From a virus, in IMG/VR virus record IMGVR_UViG_3300030333_008372, positions 1 through 64,000 of that record: DNA of 64,000 bases. The stretch is one strand, 5' to 3'. The position numbers were made by a program, and so were the translations under genes. Numbering within the stretch: the stretch's first letter is position 1; each line of letters starts with the position of its first letter. Shown piece by piece: positions 54,401-62,790 of the stretch. Under the pieces are notes generated by a model. The model was not told the origin of the DNA. It saw only the letters and a program-made list of their open reading frames with translations, and made no database searches.

Positions 54401-57400
54401 CCAAAATACCAGACAAATAAAATGATCGGGGTTAACCCTTGGTTTGATAGCTATGAAGATTTTGCAATGGACGTTAGGCAACTAGCTAAAGACCAGACCA
54501 TTATACCTGAATTTAAAATTTCTGATTATATGGAAAAATATTTGGATGCAGGTGGCGTAGGCAAGACCTTATTTAAATATTTGGAATTGGAAGGCTCTTT
54601 GCCGGGAGAAAATAGCGGTAGTGATAATCTGAATATATTCTCACTTCTCGATAAAGAATTAATCGAAAGATATGCAGAAACAAAGCCTATGAACTACTAT
54701 GAGCAGTTTATAGAGCAGCATGCAAAAGCAGATCCAGTCATGACACCAAACAGGTTTACCGTTTCTTTTGATGGCGTCTTGAAAATGTTGCCCTATCAAG
54801 GCTTTTACCCAGCATTAAGAACAATGCAGCTTGGTCATATGTTCTCTCAGTCTTTCGGACCTTATATCGGTCCAGATGATAGAGATAATTGGCCTGTTGA
54901 ATCAGATGGTTTTAGGAATAAAGCAACCAGAACTGCTGCCTTAGTTCAGCCTTGGTTTAATCCGGGTATTATGTTTAATACAATTAAATCTGGTATTGCA
55001 GTTGATTGGGCTGTTTTTAAAGGTGATAAAAACGGTTCCACCACCGTGGACGATGCGACCGGACTCGATGCTTTTAATTATTTTATTCGACACGACCATT
55101 ATCGGGGGGCTGGCTTCATTAGTGGGTCAGAATCGTCAACAGACACAGCCAAAGGTGGTCCAAACTTTAGATTTCCATTCGAATCGCTGGTGCAGCCAGA
55201 AAGATATTTACCAATATCAGGCGCAAATGATTCGGGAAGAATTTCTCACATAGCACCTCAATGGAGAAATTTTTACCCCAAGAATGCCATGATAGGGTAT
55301 GAAGACACTGGGCATATATATGATGATGGAACTTCGCAACCCGCTGCCGGAGGCGTTAATCACCCTCCATCAGTTACCTTAACGTTTACTGGTGTTCCAA
55401 CAGATGGGCGTAAAATTGGATTTTCACCAATTGGAAAGTATGCAAATTTAACTGGAACCATAGATACCTCCACCACAAACCATACAAAAACTGGTACATC
55501 AGGTCTCGGTGGTGAGGTATATACTATTGGTTTTAATGGTGTTTCAACTGCCGCTCAAGCTGCTCAAAGATTTGGAGAATTTATAGCACAATATATATCG
55601 TCATCGGACTACCCTCCTTATCATTCAGAACAAAATGACGCCACTGTTACATTGTTTAGCCATGGCGGAGTTTACAACAACGACTCAGATGTAACAAATG
55701 GCGGTGGAACAATCTTAGATAACGTTACAATATCAAACTCCGGTAAATTTAAAGGAGGTCAAGAAGCAAACTTAGCTTTCTTTGATTGGAGCGGGATTAA
55801 CAAACCATATTACAGCTATGCCATGCACAACTTCCTAGCTGAAGTTCCAAACTTTTTCTTGGAAAAAGGTGCTTTAAATAGTAATTTAACTTCATTTGTT
55901 TCATCGCCTCAAAGCAAATGGGCTAATTTTGAAAATGGCAAGAAATATTACATGGATATTATTCTTGCCAAAAATAAAGACATGGTTATGTTTGAAGGTC
56001 CTGCAAGACACACGATTGCTGCTGATCATGAGCGATTCGGTACCGGAGGTCCCCAAGGATTCGGAACGTTCCCTACTGGATATGCATCTTCTCGTGGCAT
56101 GCATTACGGTCCAGCTTTAAGGTGGACATCGAATTCTGGAACTTACGGCTTTGCAAACGAAGGAAACCACCACGATCCGGCTTTTGCTGCTTGGACACCA
56201 CCATATTTTTATGGAACTTCAATTGCTAGAATCGAATTCGATCCATCCAATGTGGCTCCAGATTCAACTTCTGATACTTTTACAATAGAGGAAATATTTG
56301 ATAAATCTACGGTCACTTATATTAATCTTAGCGAGAGACACCCAGAGTTTGCTCATTTGCCAGAAGAATTAGCCGGTTTAGCTGGATCCGACATGGCTAC
56401 AGCCGGAATATATTCCAATTGTATAAACTCACCAGCTAGTGCGTCTTTTATGCATTTATCTTCATCGGTAAACATATTTGGCAAAGCATTTCCCAATTTA
56501 ATTAAGTTTAATAGCTCCAAGAATAATGTGTTAGGTGGTTTAGCTCCACAAGAGCAAGAGCAGGGGGAAGATCCTGTTTGGGTTATATCCAGCAAGTTCG
56601 AATGCCCAGTTCTTAATTTTAGTGGTAATGCTGGTCCCGCAAAAGGTACCGCAGAAGCAGATTTAACAGCCCTTGAAAATGCCTGTTTTGATTCACAAGG
56701 TATGTGGTATGGATCTGGGTCAATACCAAAAGGCGGTGACGGTATCTTAATGGGTCTTCGTGAATCATTCCCAGATGAAACCTTTAAACCAACTTCTACG
56801 AAAAGATCTTTAATTAATGCAGTTGGGTTTAAATCGCAAAAGCAGAGAATTGGTAAAATGGCTACTAGTAAAAAAATCTCTGAAGCAATTGTTGCCATCC
56901 CATATGTTGCAGAAACTGGACAAATGTTCAAGCTTAACAAGCCTGTATACGACATTATATTAAGAAACATTGTAAACGGAAACCCTGATCTCCAAGTAGG
57001 CGATGTTCCAGTTATTTCTGCTGACATCAAAGAATGTGGCGTTGGAAATATGATTAGGGGCATGGCAAAATATGTTATTCCACCCCATTTCGACTTCAGA
57101 AATCCAGAGATTATGGATAAACTAGGTGGTCCTTTTGCCATGTATATTATAGAATTTGAACACACACTTGACCAAGAAGACTTGCAAAACATGTGGCAAA
57201 ATGTTATGCCAAAAATTGCAACAACTGCTAAGAAAAGCAATAGAACAATCAGTCATCAAGTGGGTGTTCCATGGGAATTCTTTAATACTGGATTGCCTAG
57301 AGACGCTATGAAATTTTTAATATTCAAAGTGAAAAAAAGGGCGCATAACAATTATTTTGCACTAACTCCAAATTTTGATGGAGAAAACGATCTAGATGCA

Positions 57401-57646
57401 AATAAAGAATTTGATTCAGTTTTAAACTTGGATAAAGGAGTCAATATTCCTTATAGCTATAACTGGCCATATGATTTTTTCTCCTTGGTAGAAACGGCAA
57501 AAATGGAGTGCAAAGTAAAATTTGAACCAGTAGCATATGAGGGTGAGCTAGGAACTGAATATCAAAATGCAGGCATCGCTCATAGATTTGTAAATGTGAT
57601 TGATGAACAAGTTGATTCTAAACCCGGAAGCGGGGACGAAACTTAA
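45455..57646 (+). CDS. Giant 4063-residue baseplate/tail protein with LamG and repeat modules
   Basis: One open frame of 12.2 kb. Residues ~195-430 form a LamG/concanavalin-like lectin domain: SGSTVEFWFKAGG, DQWNHYAFSFKNNG, LDLKLYINGQL and SGSFDEFRFWKEQRESSR. Then modules recur: three A copies (~808-926, 1517-1635, 1840-1957; NNETFTLTDAAG, GHAASVGERI, GNTSIDMSGV), two B copies (~1335-1477, 2179-2320; CIDT-GVGSDTKFTILIP, TTVAGDHDIVDLRTFSGG) and a divergent C copy (~2425-2542). The rest is unique, acidic and Tyr/Asn-rich. The gene follows gp25-gp6, so the chain is part of, or attached to, the baseplate, with surface-glycan binding as a likely task. Starts three bases after the previous stop. 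Confidence 0.78.
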   Translation: MSIKDLFYGKTSYKVVTSSSLDDIGNKVESVDYVEEYVYDKERYLPTVDFGNPAEFAFYGSAEEYYETTIQRIYNQYPYDGSLRERLEFINSSSYIDKWFFENEYPRTNGFITLGQNWGNADLGSTDSFEGDANNYGKDTYFVSAKPQYVFFKGGPNAAAIRPYDDKNLDPPNFKNPLHKANIFDQNRDLESNLQIDGLSGSTVEFWFKAGGTAGDNEKFLGPSPNLAFFDLWNSGSLTAGQDNPATYGRFLIEMRRETSELDKLKGDKLFYVTIMSGNSGVDRAPIGAGTLTGSYPLDQWNHYAFSFKNNGSSTVDKQLDLKLYINGQLQETVITGSSINEVSTGPHLANIGAYIYAPNTGSVAGFTAGGRNQEGIGCVSGSFDEFRFWKEQRESSRIFQFYNSHIGGGTNTDPANNHLGVYYKFNEGVTETGSIDQTALDYSGRVSNGLIKNYDPQLSMRATASAMVESGASSAEFKDPIIYSYHPEVQRTEEEFILKGKEHDFNNVNMLYNSLPDWILTEDQNTQIIRNLFHVISAYFDQLHYLISDIPRLKDITLLSGSTDKPMPFAKELLESTGFFAPELFPNASVINNFLDRDKNGIMYEKSIHDIKNFIYENIYHNLSYINKSKGTPKAIRNLLRCFGVDDELFKINFYANNIAVKPENSYNITTVRKNFADFSSRARNNAIVFQSTASSNTNSSGYLNHSADSSAGFDSDIGMTFESEIYFASPPNVDEPNFTSGSFGYISSSMFGVHTAKASAADLDWASNDYGNFQVYAVRDEIKSPNSKNAYFQLRSHSTGEGLLQGVATATITTTGNPGNNETFTLTDAAGLAVTFVFKTGEATVDGTKDGSNVIIGLSGASGHAASVGMRIIASINASNLAMTATEVSGGVVRLTQNSAGASGNTTIDMSGVTTVTAISFTAGFSEELESKLFYDVYDNQKWNFAVVVKPAEYPNSTYVSGTTDDYRVEFHGYNMAADTVVDSFMVTASISGQAGKRFVSSKKRFYAGAHRTNFVGSVIDPSNIRASGCRIWTVPLTKDEIIAHARDTTNYGVDNPYESAYLNENKSTYSGMIPKIETLAMHWDFETVSGSDGSGEFLVEDLSSGSSDSRYGDWSAILEKQHTGQGMFFETEDSGSISREYIPTAKTQFFENLNSENFIEILDKDDEYFQKGFRSRPIRYFFAIEKSMYQSINDEMIDFFGNIAGLQSYASLIGEPVNKYRKDYKKLKFVRGLFFDKIKNTPDLEKYVDFYKWFDDAISAMVLNLIPATSDFVGVQNTVESHILERNKYQHKFPTIDSKLPDISGSMEGINKLKYNWKFGHAPASTGLSAKAIDCIDTTGVGSDTKFTILIPMSAGGESDSTATTIFLDADQTIDPVEGANMIAIGISGISSAPANVASSIVRAINGVKNDGRVDYPSTGVGQSGVQGVTASRSGAKITLTIDKPGVAGNLTNAITTTVAGDHDIVDLRTFSGGLDGVQTPSNQKINTLWWKNRAERNTDAPNNFNSVPFDNPATATITTTTGGLLNNETFTLTDAAGLAVTFVIKTGETTVDGSKDGDDNVIIGLDGAQGHAASVGERIRDAINASDLAMTAAEVSGGVVRLTQQSHGTSGNTSIDMSGVSNTTATNFTGGVDRDGVSNTRGFIHSASHQAFSRRQNSPLDFKVLEFRKEGPKNYRAFFPHLQYDPTNSIEIRELGIPDAIAFSGSDDHKEFYPPKKFKAALFGNFGTKEGEDLYKYLFPFNMFSSSLGTKVSREFKEGLIITDQHRDTYHTFENEPLQGPFTNTHVGGNQYRHISLNKGEKENLVERNRDGRLDDDEIRPEGWIIKFDKPEGVAATATITTTTGGILNNETFTLIDADNVSVGFIFKTGETTVDGTKDGSNVIIGLSGASGHAASVGERIIASINASSLAMTATEVSSGVVRLTQQDVGASGNTSIDMSGVSNTTATNFTGGSDGSDRRLKLVSPDFDGADKPRATYLRDETAKRPVNIRNIHYTTASQDLGNFTKNYEVVMTSGRNINNQYFKENLGVSVTGSHATLVSGTSDFTLPDRSIDAYRTKTVIAERFSAPGDPSTLSRGFLDLESESFSVYNNLNYRNFTVRNRLHSMLTASAVEFGLADGLSGLDARLDDSGETTFRRATFHKVNKNSAKRIQLKELDADGNPAGSLAISKTAVAVDCIDTAGVGSDTKFTILIPTTAGGEHDSTATVIFLDADQTTDPVQGVNEIAIGISGIADNVIAGLIRRAINGTADDKIDYASSGVGTSGVRGVTAVQGSTSTKITLEIDQGGAAGNLTNAITTTVAGDHDIVDLRTFSGGADLGGDDSYQTGSVSDNYYVQHQIPRSVMQYSWITASAVSGPFGFEKPNQAYASMASDDITFVSESDFGIVNQAATTDNVANTGRANTVGFTSNRVSAGATKAKAAMIFAAAATANETITLISSDGTSRTYTAKASSDFANNEFAVGSSATDSAENLKDAINHTNGHSGKILAARVGTQVSLVQVEAGERGNTIIAEGFGATNSVAIGGDGITGNRFTGGASSILKQPLIPLNILRSLDEDSLKNRNTLSFIANPEFTQVGEDAYNALGIASVLNSNLGSIGGAYGYPSWKQWRVGEHPVAKYHKKNNIVSVSIPATTIDPDEDKVIIAEDQTVSFTEAPLMSKFKPVVHTLNLKKGGGMVVKSSFANNLAKLGNQSVTKQKVPLFDVLGVDDSGPEPAVFDRRTKQPHDDIYKLYKKDRNIPDNVSPLTYTTPEDPFAKPVRSVTYSEVVFPKEEYAYLNKTRSRYNYTETRDQFSTGSQMSQQRTFWRDAHVDRLRADNDSTLNSLGFKIDKDATKGWPMSATASVSGGILLVDRSNPSPTTTVTSSGGSAALSIWPLDTDGEGSAVYAFMASGSFVVNTTNHEMDARPTGETYYVGRGAGELSNSTDWTLYYQDFPATASIGYNFVQLLHFSGACFTEEGEPATGGDDTAGGFNKSAKLPKYQTNKMIGVNPWFDSYEDFAMDVRQLAKDQTIIPEFKISDYMEKYLDAGGVGKTLFKYLELEGSLPGENSGSDNLNIFSLLDKELIERYAETKPMNYYEQFIEQHAKADPVMTPNRFTVSFDGVLKMLPYQGFYPALRTMQLGHMFSQSFGPYIGPDDRDNWPVESDGFRNKATRTAALVQPWFNPGIMFNTIKSGIAVDWAVFKGDKNGSTTVDDATGLDAFNYFIRHDHYRGAGFISGSESSTDTAKGGPNFRFPFESLVQPERYLPISGANDSGRISHIAPQWRNFYPKNAMIGYEDTGHIYDDGTSQPAAGGVNHPPSVTLTFTGVPTDGRKIGFSPIGKYANLTGTIDTSTTNHTKTGTSGLGGEVYTIGFNGVSTAAQAAQRFGEFIAQYISSSDYPPYHSEQNDATVTLFSHGGVYNNDSDVTNGGGTILDNVTISNSGKFKGGQEANLAFFDWSGINKPYYSYAMHNFLAEVPNFFLEKGALNSNLTSFVSSPQSKWANFENGKKYYMDIILAKNKDMVMFEGPARHTIAADHERFGTGGPQGFGTFPTGYASSRGMHYGPALRWTSNSGTYGFANEGNHHDPAFAAWTPPYFYGTSIARIEFDPSNVAPDSTSDTFTIEEIFDKSTVTYINLSERHPEFAHLPEELAGLAGSDMATAGIYSNCINSPASASFMHLSSSVNIFGKAFPNLIKFNSSKNNVLGGLAPQEQEQGEDPVWVISSKFECPVLNFSGNAGPAKGTAEADLTALENACFDSQGMWYGSGSIPKGGDGILMGLRESFPDETFKPTSTKRSLINAVGFKSQKQRIGKMATSKKISEAIVAIPYVAETGQMFKLNKPVYDIILRNIVNGNPDLQVGDVPVISADIKECGVGNMIRGMAKYVIPPHFDFRNPEIMDKLGGPFAMYIIEFEHTLDQEDLQNMWQNVMPKIATTAKKSNRTISHQVGVPWEFFNTGLPRDAMKFLIFKVKKRAHNNYFALTPNFDGENDLDANKEFDSVLNLDKGVNIPYSYNWPYDFFSLVETAKMECKVKFEPVAYEGELGTEYQNAGIAHRFVNVIDEQVDSKPGSGDET
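47878..48232 (+). repeat. Repeat module A, copy 1
   Basis: About 355 bases inside the 4063-residue protein. Shares long identical stretches with copies at 50003 and 50972, such as CTTACAGATGCCGCTGGGTT and GTAATCATTGGACTTAGCGG-like segments. The most divergent of the three at its 3' end (GTTACGACTGTCACT). Confidence 0.85.
49457..49884 (+). repeat. Repeat module B, copy 1
   Basis: About 428 bases, matched by copy 2 at 51989. Shared segments include ATTGACACT-CTGGCGTTGG at the start and GATCATGATATTGTTGATCT-like sequence at the end. Encodes a beta-rich domain opening with CIDT and ending FSGG. Confidence 0.82.
50003..50359 (+). repeat. Repeat module A, copy 2
   Basis: About 357 bases, close to copies 1 and 3. 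It has one extra codon in the G-D-D-N-V segment compared with the others. Confidence 0.85.
50972..51326 (+). repeat. Repeat module A, copy 3
   Basis: About 355 bases. Its first and last thirds are nearest to copy 2, its central third nearest to copy 1 (GATGGATCCAATGTAATCAT), which suggests exchange between copies. It has a unique LIDADNVSVGFIF segment. Confidence 0.85.
51989..52414 (+). repeat. Repeat module B, copy 2
   Basis: About 426 bases, homologous to copy 1 at 49457 with differences concentrated in the middle (IADNVIAGLIRRAING against SSAPANVASSIVRAING). Confidence 0.82.
52728..53080 (+). repeat. Divergent repeat module C
   Basis: Encodes NETITLISSDGTSRTYTAKA, AENLKDAINHTNGHSG and a final GNRFTGGAS. 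The order of features (E-T-x-T-L, an A-I-N helix, a T/S-L-V-Q strand, ending F-T-G-G) parallels modules A and B, but DNA similarity is low. Confidence 0.6.
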
Positions 57647-57676
57647 TATCCGTCTAATTATTTTAGGGTAATAAAA

Positions 57677-58768
57677 ATGGAATTTTTTAATAGAAAAGAA
57701 GAAGTTTTAGATATTCAAATGACTCAATATGGCAAATATCTTTTGTCAAAGGGGAAATTTAAACCTAAATTCTATGCTTTTTATGATGGCGACCTAATTT
57801 ATGATTCAAATTATGGTGGATTTTCTGAAAATCAAAATAAGTCTGCCGGAAGAATAAAAGAAACAAGCAGAATAAAAGCTTTAAGCGCTTTTGAAGGTGC
57901 AGAAACAAGAATAAAAAAAGTAACACAAGGCGAAGCAGTTAAGCATCTAGACACAGACGAAAAAGCAATGCTGCTTCAGCAAGTTCAACCAACCCAAACA
58001 AGGCAATATGCGCTAGGCGGTCAGCTAGGCAGTAGCGACATATCTTCCGACAAGGCACCGTCATGGTCAATTACATTTTTAGATGGGGAGATGGAAGGTT
58101 CTTCACCCAACTACACCGGTTCAATTAGAAATGAATTAATACCACAGATAGATATTGTTTTAGAGACAAAAACAACTGCTGTGTCATCTGATAGTGTTGA
58201 ACTCAATTACAATGAAGAAGCTGGGGACTCAGACTTGCAAGATGCTCTTGAAGAAGGTTCGTTTCAAATGTTTTCTGAATTTGCAGATGATTCTAGTTAT
58301 AAAGTTGAAAGCGATACGATTATTCTGGACATCACAGAAGAACATGCCCCTCCCATGGGCATCAATTATGATGTTGAAGTTTTCGAAGTAGAGGAGGATG
58401 AACAAGGAAATGAGGAACTTAAGCTTTTAAAGTTTGCAAAATCTGACAATCTAGGTCTCAAATCTGATCTGGCTATACAAATTAATAATCAAGTTGTAGG
58501 ATCCTCAACCACACAAGCAGCAGAAAATAAAATGTTTGCCCAATATTATATTGATTTAAACTTCGACGGTCAGATTGAAAGACCAGCAGCAAGTGGTCTT
58601 GGTGGAGGTTCCACGTCATTACAAAATACTCTGGCACCCCCAACTAGGACTTTGAGTTCTGTTCCAGTTAATGACTTTGCTTGCCCTGATGAAGTTAACT
58701 TTTTTGAACCGGATGATCTTTTAGGGGACAGCAGCGGAACAGGTGGAACAGGAGATGACTACTTATGA
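57677..58768 (+). CDS. Predicted structural protein, 363 residues
   Basis: The product is 363 residues. The N-terminus EFFNRKEEVLDIQMTQYGKY and LSKGKFKPKFYAFYDGDLIY forms a compact conserved-looking domain; the C-terminal half is acidic (DLQDALEEGSFQMF, EVEEDEQGNEEL). It sits between the giant protein and the 1337-residue protein, joined to the latter by ATGA, so it is a virion protein. Family name unknown. Confidence 0.68.
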   Translation: MEFFNRKEEVLDIQMTQYGKYLLSKGKFKPKFYAFYDGDLIYDSNYGGFSENQNKSAGRIKETSRIKALSAFEGAETRIKKVTQGEAVKHLDTDEKAMLLQQVQPTQTRQYALGGQLGSSDISSDKAPSWSITFLDGEMEGSSPNYTGSIRNELIPQIDIVLETKTTAVSSDSVELNYNEEAGDSDLQDALEEGSFQMFSEFADDSSYKVESDTIILDITEEHAPPMGINYDVEVFEVEEDEQGNEELKLLKFAKSDNLGLKSDLAIQINNQVVGSSTTQAAENKMFAQYYIDLNFDGQIERPAASGLGGGSTSLQNTLAPPTRTLSSVPVNDFACPDEVNFFEPDDLLGDSSGTGGTGDDYL

Positions 58769-61700
58769 GCTATCATGGATCATCAGGAAATGGAAACGGC
58801 GGTTCCGCCGCCGCCCTTACATCTGGCAACACCGGTAATGAAATAGGTGAAGTCACAAACAGCGACGCTCAAGTCGATACTTCTGCAATGGAAGTTACAT
58901 CAGATAGCGATTCTGGTCTTACACAAGAAGATTTTATTAGTAAGTTTACATTGGATGAAGAAAGCATTATTCAAAGAAGACTTGAAGGCGAGACTAATGT
59001 AGGGGCTTTCAAGATATATGAAGATGATGGTGATTCAATCATGGGCGCTCTTTTGCCCACTCCACATATTAAAAGAGTAACTCTCGAAATGGCTTCAGTC
59101 AACAGTCAATTGGTCGATAGAGAGCCACACATTAAAGTTGATCAATTGACATCCGTTTCCGACAGTGGATCACCTGAAGTAGTTAGCGGTGTATCATCTG
59201 ATATAACTAACGCCCTAAATCTCGCTGGAACAGCAAGCGACATAATGGTAACCGTAGATTTAAGTTTAAAATTAAAAATAGAACAAGATGATCTTGAATT
59301 GATTAAAATAATGGGGTTGAGAAATAGCTTGAAACTAAAGGTTCTTACCTCAACTAACCTCGAATTAACCCGAGAAATCATGGGAAGCCCCGGACCTTTC
59401 TTCCCCCAAGAGGCTGGGTTCAGACTAGCCAGAAAAAAATATCTTGATGCAGGGGTTGGGTATTCAGATAAATTTGACGCAACGGAAACCATCATCCCGC
59501 TAAAAGAAATTGGTGTTATTGAACAGATTTTTAAACAAGATTTTCACCCAAAAGCATTTGAGGGAAACCCCAACGTTACCTATGATCCAAATATTATTGA
59601 TAAGCTACTTGTTCATGAAATGGACAAGGAAACTCTCGCTGATGGCACTCAAATATACAATATACCTCACAAAGTCACCATGAGTGTTCCATGGGACGCC
59701 ATGGCAGCATACGGCAATACGATACAAATGAAGAACGATGACTTTAGGAAGTATGGCAATTTACAACACCTAACAGTTTTTGCAATAACATATATAGATT
59801 TTGATTCACTTGTTTCTGAAATAGGCTCTTGGGAGGGAGACTACCAACAATCAAAAGCTGATCAATTTAAAGAAATAGGGTATAATGATGCTAGTCTTAC
59901 TACACAACAACCCCTAAAAGATTTTGGAGACTTAATTATAGATTACGGCTACAGTCTGTCAGCAATAAATCAAGTTATACTTAATGGCAATATAAATAAC
60001 AAAAATACAAAATATGTTTATAGGGGAATTGAAGAAGAGTACAAGGCTAAAAAAGGTTTAGTTTGGCATGGTCCAGTCCATTACCATGGACCAAACAACC
60101 CCAGCCCAGACGGATATCAGGGATTTATGGGTGGCACCCCGGAACACATGGCTGATTCATCTATGCCAACACCAAAACTTAAAGAAGTCACCGCAGATGG
60201 TGTTACTGAAATAGTTGATTTGAGAAAAAGAAAACAATTAGAACAATTTTTCTTTAACTACACAGGTTTTGGATTAGGGACGAGCTTTGACGAACTAACA
60301 AAGCCAGCCAGTTCGATCATGCTTGACACTCAGTCGTCTGATGTTTTTTATACTAAACAAACAAAATCGAATGATTGGATTAAAGCAAAAACAAATCCAA
60401 TCGCTTCTGAAGCAAAGTTTGCAACCCACAATAATGGAGAGGTTTCTGTTTTGTTTGATTTGGACATATTTAATATAATAAGATACAATACGCTTTTCCC
60501 CGGTCTGGTTACAACTGCAACACAAGCAGGTAGTGCATTGACACAAGCTCTTTATAGTGCAGAAATAAAAAAATTAGAAGTCTTTAAGAAAGAAGTTACA
60601 CTACTGGAAGGTGCTCAGGGCAAAGAAATCACTAATGATCTAGATGTAGCTCCAATACATCTCGTCTCTAGTCACGATGGTGTTAAGGTAGGAAATTTGC
60701 GCCTATTGGAACCAGCTAGCAGTAGTGACCTAGCGCCTTATTCGGTTCTCGCAGCGTCGGGAAATTCATCTTTAGAAATTATTACTGGTCAAATAAAACA
60801 ACAGTTTTTTATAATTGAAAATTTTAACGCAAGCAGCTTCACTCAGCCTTCTAGCAAGGTTAGAAACTATGTCGTTAAAGATAAAACCGGCAACCACACT
60901 AGGACTGGAGCCAAGACTGTTGGGGCTGGCAGAAAATATCGATATGGCGTCAATATTGAAATTAAAGATCCAATATATGGTTTTTTGAACACTAGGCTTC
61001 AAATGGTTGTAGGTCTCAAAAATGAGTTGTATAAATATTATGATCTTTGCACAAAAAGCAGGGAATTTACAAATAGCTACACCAATATGTTTACTAGAAA
61101 ATTCGAGAAGAGATGGGAATACTCTCCTAGTTTTAACACAGCCACACCGGGGCTTCCAAACGACACTTTTACAAAATTTAAAAAAAGTAATCTGGGTTTG
61201 TTGATTACAGATTTTATACAGAATGTAATGATGGTTTTAAAACCGTTGCCTACCATAACTGCTTCAGAAACGCTTGATTTGATGTTTGCTTTAACAAACC
61301 CAATGACAGGAAGTCCAAGTGGAGTTTCTTCTGTTATAGATTTTGTCTTGACTGTGGAAAAAGGTTTGCGAGATTTACTAAACACATCATCCTCCTCGAA
61401 CAGTGTAAAGTCTTTGACATATGGAGAGGATACATTAGGGGAGAAGTTGGCATCATCTGGTGCAAAAGAACCAAAAAATATTATCAAACTTACAATTATG
61501 TTAGATGGTATATATGACACAAGTGTTGCTGGTTTAGAAGGTTACGAATATATATTTGATGAAAAGATTTTATCTGAAGGCACTGAATGGCAGGGTGAAG
61601 ATATGCCAATGAGCCTAAGTAATGTTGGTATGCTTAAAAGGCTAGGTTTTGAAGGAGTAAAATATGGCACAGGGGGGGTTGCCACTCAAGAATTAGCTCC

Positions 61701-62778
61701 GCATCTAGGTCCCGTATCTGTATCAACAGAAAGAGGAAAAAGATTTCTAGATAAAACACAAATAGGAATAACCCAGCAAACTCCAAATTTAGTTAATGCC
61801 ATGATTGAAGTCCTAGAATCAAAGAGTGAGGGTCTTAATGCTTTAGACATGGGCGATGTGTATCAAACAACTGATGCCCTAAAAGATATACCAACTACAA
61901 AATTTGGAGCGGGAGCGAAAATTCCCTCTTCGAAGCGCAGGGTGCCGAACATAATGAATATCTTATCTCAAGATGGAGTCTCTATTAGCAGCATCGGCTC
62001 AGATTTGATAGCGCCGTTTAATTTAGAAAACCCAACCATTTCACCTATTGGAGGTCTTATTGCTGCTGGTGGTTCATATGGGGTCACCCCTGAAAGCCCC
62101 AGTCTCATCGCAAACCCGCTAGAAGGAGGGGGGTTTAAAAATTCTATTGCGAATATCAATGCTTATAAAAAATCAATTGTAGAAGCATTTGGTCCTTCTA
62201 CTGCCCAAGATGCATCATGGTTTCTTTTAACTTTAATGCTTATGAGACACGCTGGTTACTTAGAAAATATCGATTCTCAAACTCCAAAGCTAACTTCTTT
62301 TGCTCTCGCTTCTCAAGTATTTGCTTTTGCTATTGGTGCGGCTTTCGGCGGGTCTCTTGAAGTACCAAAACAAATGGAAAACTTATTCAACATGATGATC
62401 GAAGATGTCCCTCCGGACCAATTGAACAATATTGAGGCAATCAGGGAATATTCTAAGAAATTTGATAATTATGCTAATTTAGCAAATTTAGTTATTAATT
62501 ATACAACTATGGTTAGGGTAGAATATTTTAGTGGCTATAATAAAATTATAGATCCATATGGTTTTATAGATAATTTAAAAAGTCCAATTTATAAGCCGTT
62601 TACAGGTCAAGCTTATGTAGATGCAATTGCAGCAGGTGGCGACTACTCTACATATGAACCAGTTTTATTGCTTAAGATAAGCCCTTATGATAAGGCAGCA
62701 ATTTTTCAAATAAGTGATAGTATTAAGTTGCCAATATATAATGAATACTTTTTGTTAAGATTACAGGGTAATCAATAG
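58765..62778 (+). CDS. Large structural protein, 1337 residues
   Basis: The product is 1337 residues. A Gly/Ser-rich N-terminus is followed by alpha/beta sequence with several near-repeated features; no catalytic motif is seen. A His-rich short stretch (GLVWHGPVHYHGPNN) lies at about residue 430. A hydrophobic stretch is near 1170-1200 (FALASQVFAFAIGAAFGG). It continues the tail operon and probably forms part of the baseplate or tail. Starts by ATGA overlap with the 363-residue gene. Confidence 0.68.
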   Translation: MSYHGSSGNGNGGSAAALTSGNTGNEIGEVTNSDAQVDTSAMEVTSDSDSGLTQEDFISKFTLDEESIIQRRLEGETNVGAFKIYEDDGDSIMGALLPTPHIKRVTLEMASVNSQLVDREPHIKVDQLTSVSDSGSPEVVSGVSSDITNALNLAGTASDIMVTVDLSLKLKIEQDDLELIKIMGLRNSLKLKVLTSTNLELTREIMGSPGPFFPQEAGFRLARKKYLDAGVGYSDKFDATETIIPLKEIGVIEQIFKQDFHPKAFEGNPNVTYDPNIIDKLLVHEMDKETLADGTQIYNIPHKVTMSVPWDAMAAYGNTIQMKNDDFRKYGNLQHLTVFAITYIDFDSLVSEIGSWEGDYQQSKADQFKEIGYNDASLTTQQPLKDFGDLIIDYGYSLSAINQVILNGNINNKNTKYVYRGIEEEYKAKKGLVWHGPVHYHGPNNPSPDGYQGFMGGTPEHMADSSMPTPKLKEVTADGVTEIVDLRKRKQLEQFFFNYTGFGLGTSFDELTKPASSIMLDTQSSDVFYTKQTKSNDWIKAKTNPIASEAKFATHNNGEVSVLFDLDIFNIIRYNTLFPGLVTTATQAGSALTQALYSAEIKKLEVFKKEVTLLEGAQGKEITNDLDVAPIHLVSSHDGVKVGNLRLLEPASSSDLAPYSVLAASGNSSLEIITGQIKQQFFIIENFNASSFTQPSSKVRNYVVKDKTGNHTRTGAKTVGAGRKYRYGVNIEIKDPIYGFLNTRLQMVVGLKNELYKYYDLCTKSREFTNSYTNMFTRKFEKRWEYSPSFNTATPGLPNDTFTKFKKSNLGLLITDFIQNVMMVLKPLPTITASETLDLMFALTNPMTGSPSGVSSVIDFVLTVEKGLRDLLNTSSSSNSVKSLTYGEDTLGEKLASSGAKEPKNIIKLTIMLDGIYDTSVAGLEGYEYIFDEKILSEGTEWQGEDMPMSLSNVGMLKRLGFEGVKYGTGGVATQELAPHLGPVSVSTERGKRFLDKTQIGITQQTPNLVNAMIEVLESKSEGLNALDMGDVYQTTDALKDIPTTKFGAGAKIPSSKRRVPNIMNILSQDGVSISSIGSDLIAPFNLENPTISPIGGLIAAGGSYGVTPESPSLIANPLEGGGFKNSIANINAYKKSIVEAFGPSTAQDASWFLLTLMLMRHAGYLENIDSQTPKLTSFALASQVFAFAIGAAFGGSLEVPKQMENLFNMMIEDVPPDQLNNIEAIREYSKKFDNYANLANLVINYTTMVRVEYFSGYNKIIDPYGFIDNLKSPIYKPFTGQAYVDAIAAGGDYSTYEPVLLLKISPYDKAAIFQISDSIKLPIYNEYFLLRLQGNQ

Positions 62779-62790
62779 AGGAAATGTCGA

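Noticed and set aside
56353-57240. A 295-residue minus-strand frame
   Set aside because: It lies wholly inside the 4063-residue gene and its residue pattern is that of a shadow frame; no promoter or ribosome site is seen.
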